Notes: generated by a model from the sequence alone, not told the origin. Positions 7,581-16,066 are shown, counted from the first letter of the stretch. The stretch is 64,000 nt of DNA from Thiothrix sp. (GCA_008015155.1 SSFA01000035.1:1-64000); one strand, 5' to 3'. Numbers and translations: made by a program.

Positions 7581-10500
7581 TTAACCCACCGAAACCCGTG
7601 CATTTCTAAACATGCGTAACCACGGGCCATCCTCAAGCCAATGATCAGGTTTCCATGAATGTTGTACTGCCCGGAAGACCCGCTCTGGATGAGGCATCAT
7701 GGTAGTGAAACGACCATCTTGCGTGGTTAAACCAGTAATACCTAAGGGTGAGCCATTGGGGTTTTCTGGATAATGTTCAGTAGCTTGTCCATAGTTATCG
7801 ACAAAACGTAAGCCAACTAAACCTTCATCTAGCAATTGTGCAGGGGTAGAAGTATCAAACACCGCGCGCCCTTCCCCATGTGCAATCGCAATCGGTAAGA
7901 TAGAGCCTGCCATCCCTTGGAGGAACAAAGAGGGAGACTCTAAAACCTCCACACTGGCTAAGCGACCTTCAAACTGCTCTGAAGCATTCCGATAAAAGCG
8001 TGGCCAATGGCTAGCCCCCGGAATCATTTCACGTAATTGTGAAAGCATCTGGCAGCCATTACACACGCCCAGACCAAACGAATCCATGCGGCTAAAGAAA
8101 GCTGCAAACTCATCACTTGCACGTGGATTTAGTAAAATTGTTTTGGCCCAACCACCGCCAGCCCCGAGTACATCCCCATACGAGAACCCCCCACAAGCGA
8201 CTAAACCTTTAAAGTTTTTCAGGCTGACACGACCACTAATAATATCGGTCATATGCACATCAATCGCCTTAAAACCAGCTCGATCAAAGGCAGCCGCCAT
8301 CTCCACTTGCCCATTCACACCTTGCTCACGCAAGATCGCAATACTAGGGCGCACGCCGGTTTGAATAAACGGAGCAGCAATATCCTTGTCTTGATCAAAA
8401 CTGACTTTCACAGCTAAACCAGGGTCATGCGCATCCGCAATGCGTTCAAACTCTTGCACGGCACAGTCAGCATTGTCGCGTAAGGCTTGCATCCGATAGC
8501 TGGTTTGTGACCAAAGCTGCTGGAGTTCAATCCGTGATTTTCGTAGAACTTCATCATGTCCAAAGGTCAAAATGAGTTCATCGCTGTCATTTAGCTCACC
8601 AATCACATGCACATGATGACCTAAACCCATTTCACGAAACACCGACAATACTGTATCTGTATCACAATGGCAGACTTGTAAAACCGCACCTAATTCTTCG
8701 GTGAATAAAGCTTGCAGTGGATTATCCGCCAGCTCCCCTAAATGCGCAGTCACCCCTACATGCCCAGCAAAGGACATTTCAGCTAAACTAGCTAATAAGC
8801 CACCATCTGAACGGTCGTGATAAGCTAGAATCAACTGCTCGCTACGCAACTCTTGGATAGCTTCAAAGAAATCCTTGAGCGCTTGAGGGTCATCTAAATC
8901 TGGTGCGTAATGGCCTACTTGCCCGTAGACTTGCGCTAAAGCAGAAGCCGCTAAACGATTCTTGCCTTTGCCTAAATCCACTAAAATTAAATCCGTATCA
9001 CCTTGGTCAGTACGTAATTGTGGCGTGAGTGTTTTCCGTACATCTTGGACAGGCGCAAAGCCCGAAATGATTAAGGATAAGGGAGCAGCCATCTCCCGAG
9101 CGGTTTCACCTTGCTGCCAGACTGTTTTCATCGATAAAGAATCTTTACCGACTGGAATCGCAATCCCTAAACGTGGACATAGCTCTTCACCCACTGCGCG
9201 TACCGTATCAAACAAAGCCGCGTCTTCGCCTTGATAACCCGCAGCAGCCATCCAATTAGCAGACAAGCGAATATCACTTAATTGCGCAATATCAGCCGCT
9301 GCAAGATTAGTGATTGCCTCACCAATCGCCATGCGACCAGAAGCGGGTGGATCGACTAAAGCGACCGGTGTGCGCTCACCCATTGCCATCGCTTCACCGG
9401 TATACCCCACATAATCGGTGAGAGTCACTGCCACATCAGCAACGGGTACTTGCCAAGGCCCAACCATTTGATCACGCGCTACCATGCCTGTGATAGTGCG
9501 ATCGCCAATCGTAATTAAAAAGGATTTAGAAGCAACGGTCGGGAGTGTTAAGACGCGCTCTACGGCCTCCGCTAACTCGATCCCTGCTAATTGTATTTCT
9601 GGCTTATGGAAGGTCTGATGATGGACATCGCGCAACATTTTGGGTGGCTTACCCAACAGCACATTCATCGGCAGATTAACCGGGTAATTATCAAATAGCG
9701 AATCACCTACCAAGAGCTGCTGATCGATGGTAGCAGTACCGACTAAGGCATAAACCGCCCGCTCACGCTCGCATAATTCACGGAACAAGGGCAAACGCTC
9801 TTCGGCAATTGCTAAGACATAGCGCTCTTGGGCTTCATTGCACCAAATCTCCATCGGAGCCATACCCGGTTCGTCATTTGGTACAGTGCGTAGCTCAAAT
9901 TTACCGCCCCGCCCTGCATCATTAATGATCTCAGGAATGGCATTGGAAATCCCACCAGCACCGACATCATGAATCGACAGAATCGGATTGTTTTTTCCCA
10001 AGGCCACACAGCGATCAATCACTTCTTGGCAACGCCGTTGCATTTCCGGATTGCCGCGTTGTACTGAAGCAAAGTCTAGATTCTCGCTACTTGTGCCTGA
10101 AGCCATTGAGGATGCAGCGCCACCACCCAAACCAATCAGCATCGCAGGGCCACCAAGCACTACGATCGGTGTGCCCTCTGGTAAAGCTTTTTTCTCAACA
10201 TGACCCGCACGAATATTCCCCAACCCACCTGCAATCATAATGGGCTTGTGATAACCGCGCAGCTCTAAACCTTTGGCTCCCGGTACTTCTTGCTCAAACG
10301 TCCGGAAATAACCAGCTAAATTTGGCCGACCAAATTCGTTATTAAACGCTGCTGCCCCAATCGGCCCCTCTAACATAATCTCTAAAGCCGACACAATCCG
10401 CTCGGGTTTACCAAACTCACGCTCCCAAGGACGCGAAAAGTTAGGAATTTTTAAATTAGACACGGAAAAGCCACATAAACCCGCTTTCGGCTTAGAACCA

Positions 10501-11471
10501 ATTCCTGTTGCACCTTCATCACGAATTTCACCACCGGAGCCTGTGGCAGCACCCGGAAACGGAGAAATTGCCGTGGGATGATTATGCGTCTCAACCTTCA
10601 TTAAAATATGCACTGGCTCATGCGTATAATGGTATTCATGACCCTCGCCATTAGGCATAAAGCGGGTTGCATCAAAGCCTTCAATTACCGAAGCATTATC
10701 TTTATAAGCAGATAAAATGCCATTCGGTGCATGTTGATAGGTATTACGAATCATCGCAAATAGCGATTTGTCCTGCTGCTTACCATCAATAATCCAATCA
10801 GCATTAAAAATCTTATGCCGACAATGCTCAGAATTAGCTTGAGCGAACATCATCAGCTCAACATCAGTCGGATTACGCCCTAACTCCGCATAATTCGCAG
10901 CCAGATAATCAATCTCATCTGCTGATAAAGCTAAACCCCAGTCTTGATTAGCACGAGCTAAAGCAGCACGGGCATCGTCGGAAATATCCACATGGCGCAA
11001 AGGGGCAGGCTCTGCACTACTGAACAATACAACGGCGTCTTGATAATCCGTCAACACGGTTTCAGTCATGCGGTCATGGACTAATTGGCACAGTTTACTG
11101 TGCTCTGCACTAGTCAAAGCAGCTTGTGTTTCAAGTCCATAAGCAATACCACGTTCGACACGCTCCACCACGCTTAAGCCACAATTGTGCACAATATCAG
11201 TCGCTTTACTCGACCAAGGTGAGATCGTACCGGGGCGGGGTGTAACCAGAATCAGTGTACCTTTAGGCAAACCAGCACTAGCTTCTTCACCATATTCTAG
11301 GATGCTTGTTAACTGAGCCTGTTCACTAGCGTTTAATTCGCGAGTACTGCGCACAAAGTGTACATAAATTGCTTCCATTGCAGTAATCGCCGGAACGCTC
11401 GCTTGTAGAGTCGATAAGAGCTTGTTTCGACGGAAATTTGAAAGGGCAACACTACCGGGGAGGATCAGCAT
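7581..11471 (-). CDS. purL: Phosphoribosylformylglycinamidine synthase
   Basis: This 1296-residue protein is the one-chain PurL of proteobacteria, converting FGAR, glutamine and ATP to FGAM in purine synthesis. The start MLILPGSVALS is typical of the family. The synthetase core contains VETHNHPTAISPFPGAATG, and the C-terminal class I glutamine amidotransferase domain has LGVCNGCQM with the nucleophile Cys1137 and a PHPERVFR ending. Full length matches the usual 1290-1300 residues. It is transcribed away from ssrA and ends at the shared bidirectional terminator. Confidence 0.98.
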   Translation of the reverse strand: MLILPGSVALSNFRRNKLLSTLQASVPAITAMEAIYVHFVRSTRELNASEQAQLTSILEYGEEASAGLPKGTLILVTPRPGTISPWSSKATDIVHNCGLSVVERVERGIAYGLETQAALTSAEHSKLCQLVHDRMTETVLTDYQDAVVLFSSAEPAPLRHVDISDDARAALARANQDWGLALSADEIDYLAANYAELGRNPTDVELMMFAQANSEHCRHKIFNADWIIDGKQQDKSLFAMIRNTYQHAPNGILSAYKDNASVIEGFDATRFMPNGEGHEYHYTHEPVHILMKVETHNHPTAISPFPGAATGSGGEIRDEGATGIGSKPKAGLCGFSVSNLKIPNFSRPWEREFGKPERIVSALEIMLEGPIGAAAFNNEFGRPNLAGYFRTFEQEVPGAKGLELRGYHKPIMIAGGLGNIRAGHVEKKALPEGTPIVVLGGPAMLIGLGGGAASSMASGTSSENLDFASVQRGNPEMQRRCQEVIDRCVALGKNNPILSIHDVGAGGISNAIPEIINDAGRGGKFELRTVPNDEPGMAPMEIWCNEAQERYVLAIAEERLPLFRELCERERAVYALVGTATIDQQLLVGDSLFDNYPVNLPMNVLLGKPPKMLRDVHHQTFHKPEIQLAGIELAEAVERVLTLPTVASKSFLITIGDRTITGMVARDQMVGPWQVPVADVAVTLTDYVGYTGEAMAMGERTPVALVDPPASGRMAIGEAITNLAAADIAQLSDIRLSANWMAAAGYQGEDAALFDTVRAVGEELCPRLGIAIPVGKDSLSMKTVWQQGETAREMAAPLSLIISGFAPVQDVRKTLTPQLRTDQGDTDLILVDLGKGKNRLAASALAQVYGQVGHYAPDLDDPQALKDFFEAIQELRSEQLILAYHDRSDGGLLASLAEMSFAGHVGVTAHLGELADNPLQALFTEELGAVLQVCHCDTDTVLSVFREMGLGHHVHVIGELNDSDELILTFGHDEVLRKSRIELQQLWSQTSYRMQALRDNADCAVQEFERIADAHDPGLAVKVSFDQDKDIAAPFIQTGVRPSIAILREQGVNGQVEMAAAFDRAGFKAIDVHMTDIISGRVSLKNFKGLVACGGFSYGDVLGAGGGWAKTILLNPRASDEFAAFFSRMDSFGLGVCNGCQMLSQLREMIPGASHWPRFYRNASEQFEGRLASVEVLESPSLFLQGMAGSILPIAIAHGEGRAVFDTSTPAQLLDEGLVGLRFVDNYGQATEHYPENPNGSPLGITGLTTQDGRFTTMMPHPERVFRAVQHSWKPDHWLEDGPWLRMFRNARVSVG

Positions 11472-11527
11472 GGGGTCAAATCGCCTGTTATTTCTAAAGT
11501 AAATATGATACCGAAAGACAGAAAGAC

Positions 11528-11556
11528 ATGACAGCGTTGCGATTAGCGCTTATAAT
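11528..11556 (+). promoter_or_regulatory. Probable sigma70 promoter of ssrA
   Basis: ATGACA (11528-11533) and a perfect TATAAT (11551-11556) are separated by 17 bases. Transcription would start near 11563, leaving a short leader to be removed by RNase P at 11587. Confidence 0.65.
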
Positions 11557-11586
11557 TCTACGCTTCCACCAGTTAGGTGATTCTGT

Positions 11587-11948
11587 GGGGGCGACATGGC
11601 TTCGACGTGGGTTACAAAACTTGGGGAGCATGCAGTGGGTGTGGTGACCACTTAAACACTAGTCACAAAAAATAGTCGCAAACGACGACTCTTACGCTCT
11701 CGCAGCTTAATAACCTGCTGATAGCTGTCTGACCGAAGCCGTGCTTATGCGTTCGGGTTTCAGGCATCATCTAACATAAGATCGCGCTTACGTTTGTTCA
11801 GGGCAAGAGCGCTAAAACCAAACTGAAACAGCCTGCAAGCCAGCCTGTCAATCGGCGGGATGCGGGTTAAACAAAAGATTGAATAAGCATGTAGCGCCTT
11901 CAAGCAGCGGATTTGCGGACGGGGGTTCAATTCCCCCCGCCTCCACCA
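11587..11948 (+). ncRNA. ssrA: Transfer-messenger RNA (tmRNA)
   Basis: The 5' GGGGGCGACATGG and the 3' GTTCAATTCCCC...CGCCTCCACCA form the tRNA-like domain; the acceptor strands pair over seven positions with one G-U. The reading frame begins with the resume codon GCA at 11678 and encodes the degradation tag ANDDSYALAA, ending at TAA 11708-11710 followed by a second TAA. tmRNA with SmpB rescues stalled ribosomes. The 3' end is the integration target of E2 and appears intact, so the RNA should still be functional. Confidence 0.97.
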
Positions 11949-11983
11949 CTTTATAGTCTCACCAAGTTCCAGACTATCCCAAG

Positions 11984-12029
11984 ACCCTTTACAGGCCGCA
12001 ATCTGTAAGGGGTTTTTCGTTTCTAGTCG
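11984..12029 (+). terminator. ssrA terminator, left copy of the E2 direct repeat
   Basis: A CCCTTTACAG/CTGTAAGGGG stem (one G-U pair) is followed by TTTTT. The same 46-base segment with one difference recurs at 22446-22491, so the terminator has been duplicated with the integration. Confidence 0.85.
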
Positions 12030-12062
12030 TTCCATCTGGTAGCTAGTAAGCCCAAAATAAAT

Positions 12063-12082
12063 ACGGTATATGTAACGGTATA
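12063..12082 (+). promoter_or_regulatory. Candidate integrase arm-type or operator sites, left end of E2
   Basis: ACGGTATA occurs at 12063 and 12075 (12-base period), and its complement TATACCGT covers 12102-12109, touching the integrase start codon. The direct pair recurs near the right end at 22322 with the same period. Sites at both ends suggest integrase or excisionase binding; the copy on the start codon would allow autoregulation. Confidence 0.5.
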
Positions 12083-12107
12083 AACTAAAAACAAAGGAGC
12101 TTATACC

Positions 12108-13340
12108 GTGAAATACAAACTAACTGATACCGCAGTGAAAGCAGCAAAGACAAAACCAGATGGAAAGCCAGCTAAGTACACTGACGGAGGCGGTTTATAT
12201 TTACTGGTGATGAAGTCCGGCAAATATTGGCACTTCGACTACACCTATGAAGCCAAAAGAAAAACCGTATCCTTTGGCGTATATCCAGACATTAACCTCA
12301 AAACAGCACGAGAGAAGCACCAAGCCGCTAAAGAGCTATTAGCACGTGACATTGACCCGTCTGCATACAAACAACAAGCCAAAGCCGAGCAAATCGCTAT
12401 TACAGAAAATACATTTGAAGCGATAGCTTTAGAGTGGTTTACAAAAACTAGCCCGCAGTGGTCGCAAAGCCATTCAGATAAAACAATGAGCCGATTCAAA
12501 AATGATGTATTCCCTTGGCTTGGTAATCTGCCTATAGCGACTATAGACCCGACTACTATCCTCAAATGCTTACGACGTGTAGAAGAGCGTGGAGCGTTAG
12601 AAACGGCTCATAGAATTAAGCAAACCATCGGGCAAGTGTTTAGATATGCCGTAGTAACAGGGCTACGCGCCCCACGTGACCCAACAGCAGACCTTAAGGG
12701 TGCATTGCCTGCCTATAGAGGAAAAAACTTTGCAGCGATAATAGAGCCTGTGCAAGTAGGTCAGCTTATGCGCGATATACAAGCCTATAAAGGCCATTTA
12801 GAGACACGGGTGGCCTTGCAGCTATCTGCATACCTCTTTCAGCGTCCTAACGAAATATGCGCGATGGAATGGGCAGAAATCAACATAGAAAAAGCCTTAT
12901 GGAGCTTACCCGCTGAAAAAATGAAAATGGGTCAAGCGCACCTTGTGCCACTGCCTAAACAATGCCTTGAGCTACTAGAGGAAATTAGGCCGCTAACAGG
13001 CCATAGGCGCTATGTATTCCCGTCGATGACTGATAGCACTAAGCCAATGAGCAATAACACCGTAAGACAAGCTTTAAGGCGCATGGGATACGATAACGAC
13101 ACCATGACCGCACATGGCTTTAGAGCAATGGCTAGAACGCTGCTAGATGAAGAATTAGAGGTAAATATAGCCTACATCGAACAGCAACTATCACACGCAG
13201 TAAAAGATGTTAATGGAACATCCTACAATAGAACCAAACACCTTAGACAACGTATCGCCATGATGCAGCAATGGGCAGACTACCTCGATAGCCTAAGAGC
13301 GGGTACGCAAGTGATCCCCTTCAAGGCCAAGGCTGGATAA
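12108..13340 (+). CDS. Tyrosine integrase (P4-type, DUF4102 N-terminus)
   Basis: This 410-residue recombinase starts with a GTG preceded by AAAGGAG. The N-terminal arm-binding domain has KYTDGGGLYLLV and FGVYPDINLKTAREK, as in P4/DUF4102 integrases. The catalytic residues are visible: an Arg in FQRPNEI (about 245), HGFR with His336 and Arg339, QLSHA, and the nucleophile Tyr373 in GTSYNRT. The gene sits immediately downstream of ssrA, the usual arrangement for site-specific tmRNA integration. It is followed by a strong terminator and therefore forms its own transcription unit. Confidence 0.95.
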   Translation: MKYKLTDTAVKAAKTKPDGKPAKYTDGGGLYLLVMKSGKYWHFDYTYEAKRKTVSFGVYPDINLKTAREKHQAAKELLARDIDPSAYKQQAKAEQIAITENTFEAIALEWFTKTSPQWSQSHSDKTMSRFKNDVFPWLGNLPIATIDPTTILKCLRRVEERGALETAHRIKQTIGQVFRYAVVTGLRAPRDPTADLKGALPAYRGKNFAAIIEPVQVGQLMRDIQAYKGHLETRVALQLSAYLFQRPNEICAMEWAEINIEKALWSLPAEKMKMGQAHLVPLPKQCLELLEEIRPLTGHRRYVFPSMTDSTKPMSNNTVRQALRRMGYDNDTMTAHGFRAMARTLLDEELEVNIAYIEQQLSHAVKDVNGTSYNRTKHLRQRIAMMQQWADYLDSLRAGTQVIPFKAKAG

Positions 13341-13363
13341 ACCAACTATCAGCATCATAGGAA

Positions 13364-13387
13364 AGCAGGCTTAGACCTGCTTTTTTT
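13364..13387 (+). terminator. Rho-independent terminator after the integrase gene
   Basis: An AGCAGG/CCTGCT stem with a 6-base loop precedes a run of T residues. Confidence 0.85.
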
Positions 13388-13420
13388 ATGTCTGTCAAAA
13401 GTAGTTTTTTATAAGAACAG

Positions 13421-13547
13421 TACGTATTTTACGTATTTTACGTATTTACGTATTTATGAAATAAAACCTATGCATATCAATGCTTTATATGTATTCGAGA
13501 GTACGTAAACCGCTACGTATTTATGTACGTATTTATAAAAGTACGTA
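13421..13547 (+). repeat. Iteron module L1 (ACGTA type), forward
   Basis: ACGTA occurs eight times (13422, 13431, 13440, 13448, 13503, 13515, 13527, 13543). Four copies stand at roughly 9-base spacing, then about 50 AT-rich bases, then a second block containing TACGTAAACCGCTACGTATT. The same module recurs in reverse orientation at 21172-21273 and 21700-21801. The layout suggests a replication origin or cis-acting replication region. Confidence 0.7.
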
Positions 13548-13888
13548 CTTAATACACGCTATAGAGCTAGTACACGCACTCTTAGCACACCCTCACTTGC
13601 ACTCTCAGAAACTCACTAATTGAACCACTAACCGAACCCCCACCCTGATAAAATCCCCCATCAAATCAATTACTTGTGAATCCTACCGAACAGCAATCGA
13701 ACCGTATCAATGCCGAACACCTAAGATTGTCAACAATTTCAACAAGTTAGCGTGTGCAGGGTTGATTAATGGTTGCACTACTGATTGTTAATTAGATTAA
13801 CTTATTGATAATAATAGATTTTATAGCCTAGTTACTGTTGCCTAATCGTTCACTAAGGGTTGATTAATTGTTGCGTTTGAAACCCATC

Positions 13889-14446
13889 AACTGAACCGGT
13901 AGAGCATTTTCCGCTATCGGTGGATGTGTTCAGTTTTATCGGTACTCGCTCAATTAGATTTGAAATCCAATTGGTGCTTGTCTTAGTCAGATTTGAAATC
14001 CAACCAAGATCAAAACTACTTACAGCCAAGCGCGGTTCTAAACCGCACTGGGTACGATGCTAGGCCGATAGTGCTACTAGGGGTAGATTTTGGGCTATGT
14101 AGCTTCATGCTTTGGGCGATGACCCACACCAACACAAAAGCAAGCGCGTACAAGCGCACCCTATCCCAATAAATTAGGATAAGCGCCCAACTTCCACTTG
14201 GTTTTGTTGGCTAAGCCGCTGATAGATAAGCAACTACTAATGATTGATAAATTAGTAGTTCGGACATCATCCAAAAATGGATCATCTGTCCAAGTTGGAC
14301 AACTGTTATTCAGGTATGAGCTTTCGCCAAAATTGGCGAATGCGAACATCTATTCCGCGCTCCTAAGTTTCAGGAACGTAAGCAATCAGCTCAAAAATAA
14401 GCCGTTCTCCTGAAAACTTAGGAGATCAACCACCTCAAAATTGAGG
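13889..14446. other. Non-coding array of perfect hairpins in E2
   Basis: The 1.35-kb gap 13341-14688 has no convincing gene. Besides the two iteron modules it holds consecutive inverted repeats: 13889-13935 (nested, AACTGAAC/GTTCAGTT outside ACCGGTAG/CTATCGGT), 14032-14046, 14233-14259 (9-bp stem), 14287-14301 (7-1-7), 14323-14340 (TTCGCCAA/TTGGCGAA), 14360-14424 (16-17-bp stem with a long loop) and 14433-14446 (CCTCAA/TTGAGG). AGATTTGAAATCCAA is repeated at 13956 and 13989. A further 18-bp direct repeat with one mismatch lies at 13759-13776 and 13857-13874. It could be a structured RNA, a single-strand origin or a transfer/packaging site. Confidence 0.6.
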
Positions 14447-14497
14447 CCGCTACCCTAGTAAAACTGCTTAACTACCCTACTCTTTTTCTAACACTGT

Positions 14498-14598
14498 ACG
14501 AATTTAACGAATTTACGAATTTACGAAATAAATCTGATAATAATCATGTATTTAGATGCGTTTATGTATTCGTAAATGCATACGAAATTTAGTACGAA
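14498..14598 (+). repeat. Iteron module L2 (ACGAA type), forward
   Basis: The organisation is that of module L1, but the core is ACGAA instead of ACGTA: four spaced copies at 14498-14527, a spacer, then TTCGTA at 14569 and TACGAA at 14581 and 14593. A reverse counterpart lies at 21824-21933. The single-base change in the core suggests either two binding specificities or relaxed recognition by one protein. Confidence 0.65.
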
Positions 14599-14688
14599 TT
14601 TATAAAATTAGGCTGCTACCCACACCAATGAAGGCAGCAAACAGGGCAATTCGTGCAACTAGACCCTAGTAGCGCTGTAATCCTAGCC

Positions 14689-14904
14689 CTATTCCCCTTT
14701 GGCTTTCTTTAGCTCTTCTCGCACGATTTGGCGTACTTCTTCCGGTGTGGCGTGTGGTTGCGCCCTGTTCATGCCTATCTGCAACAGGTACAGAATTTCA
14801 GCGTTTAGGCTTCTAAAGTTGCGGTCTGCTGAGTCTTTGAGTGCATCTAAAAAATCAAGAGGGATTCGTACTTGTGTTTGTGCGTAGTCTTTTTGGTTTG
14901 CCAT
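14689..14904 (-). CDS. Arc-family ribbon-helix-helix protein
   Basis: This 71-residue protein has the RHH strand-helix-helix pattern (TQVRIPLDFLDALKDSADRN, then FRSLNAEILYLL), typical of Arc/Mnt-type repressors. A charged C-terminal tail (EEVRQIVREELKKAKGE) could form an additional helix. It is divergent from a second RHH gene at 15040, with a palindromic operator region between them. This looks like a regulatory switch for the element; which gene it represses is not known. Confidence 0.8.
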   Translation of the reverse strand: MANQKDYAQTQVRIPLDFLDALKDSADRNFRSLNAEILYLLQIGMNRAQPHATPEEVRQIVREELKKAKGE

Positions 14905-14935
14905 TTTTATCTGATTGCCGCCTATCTAAAAACCA

Positions 14936-15010
14936 TCATTATGTTGCTATTTTAGTTGCACGTCATAAATGAAGCTGATACAGTTTCATTATGTTGCTAA
15001 AACAGCAACA
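14936..15010. promoter_or_regulatory. Divergent promoter/operator between the two RHH genes
   Basis: TCATTATGTTGCT occurs twice, at 14936 and 14986, exactly 50 bases apart. The second copy is part of TGTTGCT-AAAAC-AGCAACA, a 7-bp perfect inverted repeat (14992-15010). Such sites between divergent Arc-type genes are likely operators. Confidence 0.6.
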
Positions 15011-15039
15011 AACAAGAGGCCAGTAACCAAGGATAAATT

Positions 15040-15213
15040 ATGCAAAAGCAAACACAAGTACGCATGAAGCCAGAAGTTCACGCATGGTTGATTGAACAGG
15101 CACAGGCCAACAATCGCAGCATGAACGGACAAATTAATGAGATTTTCTTGCAGGCCATGAAGCAAGCAGAGAAAGCAGCCAAAAGAGCCAAGCCAGCCGA
15201 ACAAGCGGCTTAA
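15040..15213 (+). CDS. Small Arc-like ribbon-helix-helix repressor
   Basis: This 57-residue protein has an RHH fold pattern: strand QTQVRMKPEVHAWL, helix EQAQANNRSMNGQINEIFLQ and a Lys/Ala-rich tail. The ATG at 15040 is preceded by AAGGA at a suitable distance. It is short enough to be missed by length-filtered gene calling. It shares the TQVR-start pattern with the divergent gene at 14689, and the two probably arose from a common Arc-like ancestor. It heads the rightward operon with the S24-like gene and membrane module. Confidence 0.75.
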   Translation: MQKQTQVRMKPEVHAWLIEQAQANNRSMNGQINEIFLQAMKQAEKAAKRAKPAEQAA

Positions 15214-15256
15214 TCCCCTTCAACCAATAACATTTAACAACAGAGGAAATATTGAA

Positions 15257-15544
15257 ATGATCATAGGCAACCCAGTAACCGAAGGTTTAGTAGAAATACA
15301 GAACGACACGATGCAACCAACGCTACCAGCGGGTTCATTAGTGGTCTTGAATTACGCAGATACTAGCGAGCGTGACGGCTTAGCCATGATTGAACAGGCA
15401 GGACAGCGCAAAATTGCCAGAATTAGCTTTAACGGTGATCAAGTGACGGTGTGGGGGGATAACACTGCTTATCCATCGAAACAGTGCCAGCGTGGAGATT
15501 TAGCAGTTATAGCGCATGTATTACGCCAATACGCAATTTTATAA
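15257..15544 (+). CDS. Stand-alone S24/LexA-like domain protein
   Basis: This 95-residue protein consists only of an S24 (LexA/signal-peptidase-like) beta domain, with no DNA-binding domain. The segment NDTMQPTLPAGSLVVLN aligns with the family motif in which Ser-Met precedes Pro; here the position of the catalytic Ser is Thr. A possible catalytic Lys lies in QRKIARI, and WGDN matches the conserved distal strand. It may be an inactive homologue or a regulator of RecA/SOS-linked control. It sits between the RHH gene and the secreted protein, with AGGAAA before the start. Confidence 0.65.
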   Translation: MIIGNPVTEGLVEIQNDTMQPTLPAGSLVVLNYADTSERDGLAMIEQAGQRKIARISFNGDQVTVWGDNTAYPSKQCQRGDLAVIAHVLRQYAIL

Positions 15545-15624
15545 AACTTTTTAAATTCGCCCTTCCTAAGTGGTGGAACACAAAGGAAGGACTTCACAAA
15601 ACCGACTAAAACGGAGTCGATAAA

Positions 15625-15975
15625 ATGCCACATAATCGTAACAGTTCCTTCAAATTCGCTGCAATCTTCGCGGCCTCTTTCGCTGCATTCACATTGATGG
15701 CTTCGCTAGATGCCAAGGCCGACGCACAAACACGCACAGGCTTTGAATCACTGGCAGAACAAGCCGCTTCACTCAGTCTAGGCGGTCATTTTGCCGCAAC
15801 AGCCAACTACTTAACCGCCTGCGACCTTACCAGCATTGGCTTGGGTTCGCGCATGGGTGCAACTGCTATCTGCTCTATCCGTGCTTATTCTGGCGATGCT
15901 GGTGACTTCCAAGCCTACCGCGCAACTGTGCAAACCATCTGCACCGAAGCGCAAGGCTGCAAGGTAGGAGGCTAA
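15625..15975 (+). CDS. Secreted element protein of unknown function
   Basis: This 116-residue protein has a clear signal peptide (positively charged start, then hydrophobic FAAIFAASFAAFTLMA, cleavage near AKADA). The mature part has four Cys residues (in TACDLT, TAICS, TICT, QGCKV) that could form two disulfides. No family is recognised. A 7-bp hairpin (CCTTCCT/AGGAAGG, near 15561-15589) precedes it and could attenuate transcription from upstream. It starts the membrane module that runs to 17905. Confidence 0.65.
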   Translation: MPHNRNSSFKFAAIFAASFAAFTLMASLDAKADAQTRTGFESLAEQAASLSLGGHFAATANYLTACDLTSIGLGSRMGATAICSIRAYSGDAGDFQAYRATVQTICTEAQGCKVGG

Positions 15976-15977
15976 TC

Positions 15978-16064
15978 ATGTACTGGACTATCGAACGCCT
16001 AGCCGTCGCTGCAATCGTCATTTTATGGCTCTACAGCGCGTTTTTTGGTGTAGGGAGTATCTAA
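15978..16064 (+). CDS. 28-residue single-span membrane peptide
   Basis: A strong ribosome-binding site (GTAGGAGG) precedes an ATG opening 28 codons. The product is almost entirely one hydrophobic helix (LAVAAIVILWLYSAFFG). It lies 2 bases after the secreted gene and 2 bases before the next membrane gene, so it is embedded in the operon. Its function is unknown; the spacing argues for a real gene. Confidence 0.6.
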   Translation: MYWTIERLAVAAIVILWLYSAFFGVGSI

Positions 16065-16066
16065 CC

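Noticed and set aside
8086..10203. Plus-strand ORFs within purL
   Set aside because: Antisense shadows of a conserved gene.
11537..11556. TTGCGA as -35 for ssrA
   Set aside because: Spacing to TATAAT is only 8 bases; ATGACA at 11528 gives the proper 17.
11760..12035. Minus-strand ORF over the tmRNA 3' half and terminator
   Set aside because: It is antisense to ssrA and its composition reflects the RNA gene.
13421..13547. CRISPR array
   Set aside because: Repeats are 5-8 bases with 9-12-base spacing, no conserved repeat/spacer structure and no cas genes.
14161..14413. Short ORFs in both directions in the hairpin region
   Set aside because: They consist of the inverted repeats and have no ribosome-binding site; the region is treated as non-coding.
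13341..14688. Retron or diversity-generating element
   Set aside because: No reverse transcriptase gene is found anywhere in the window, although the region is structured.
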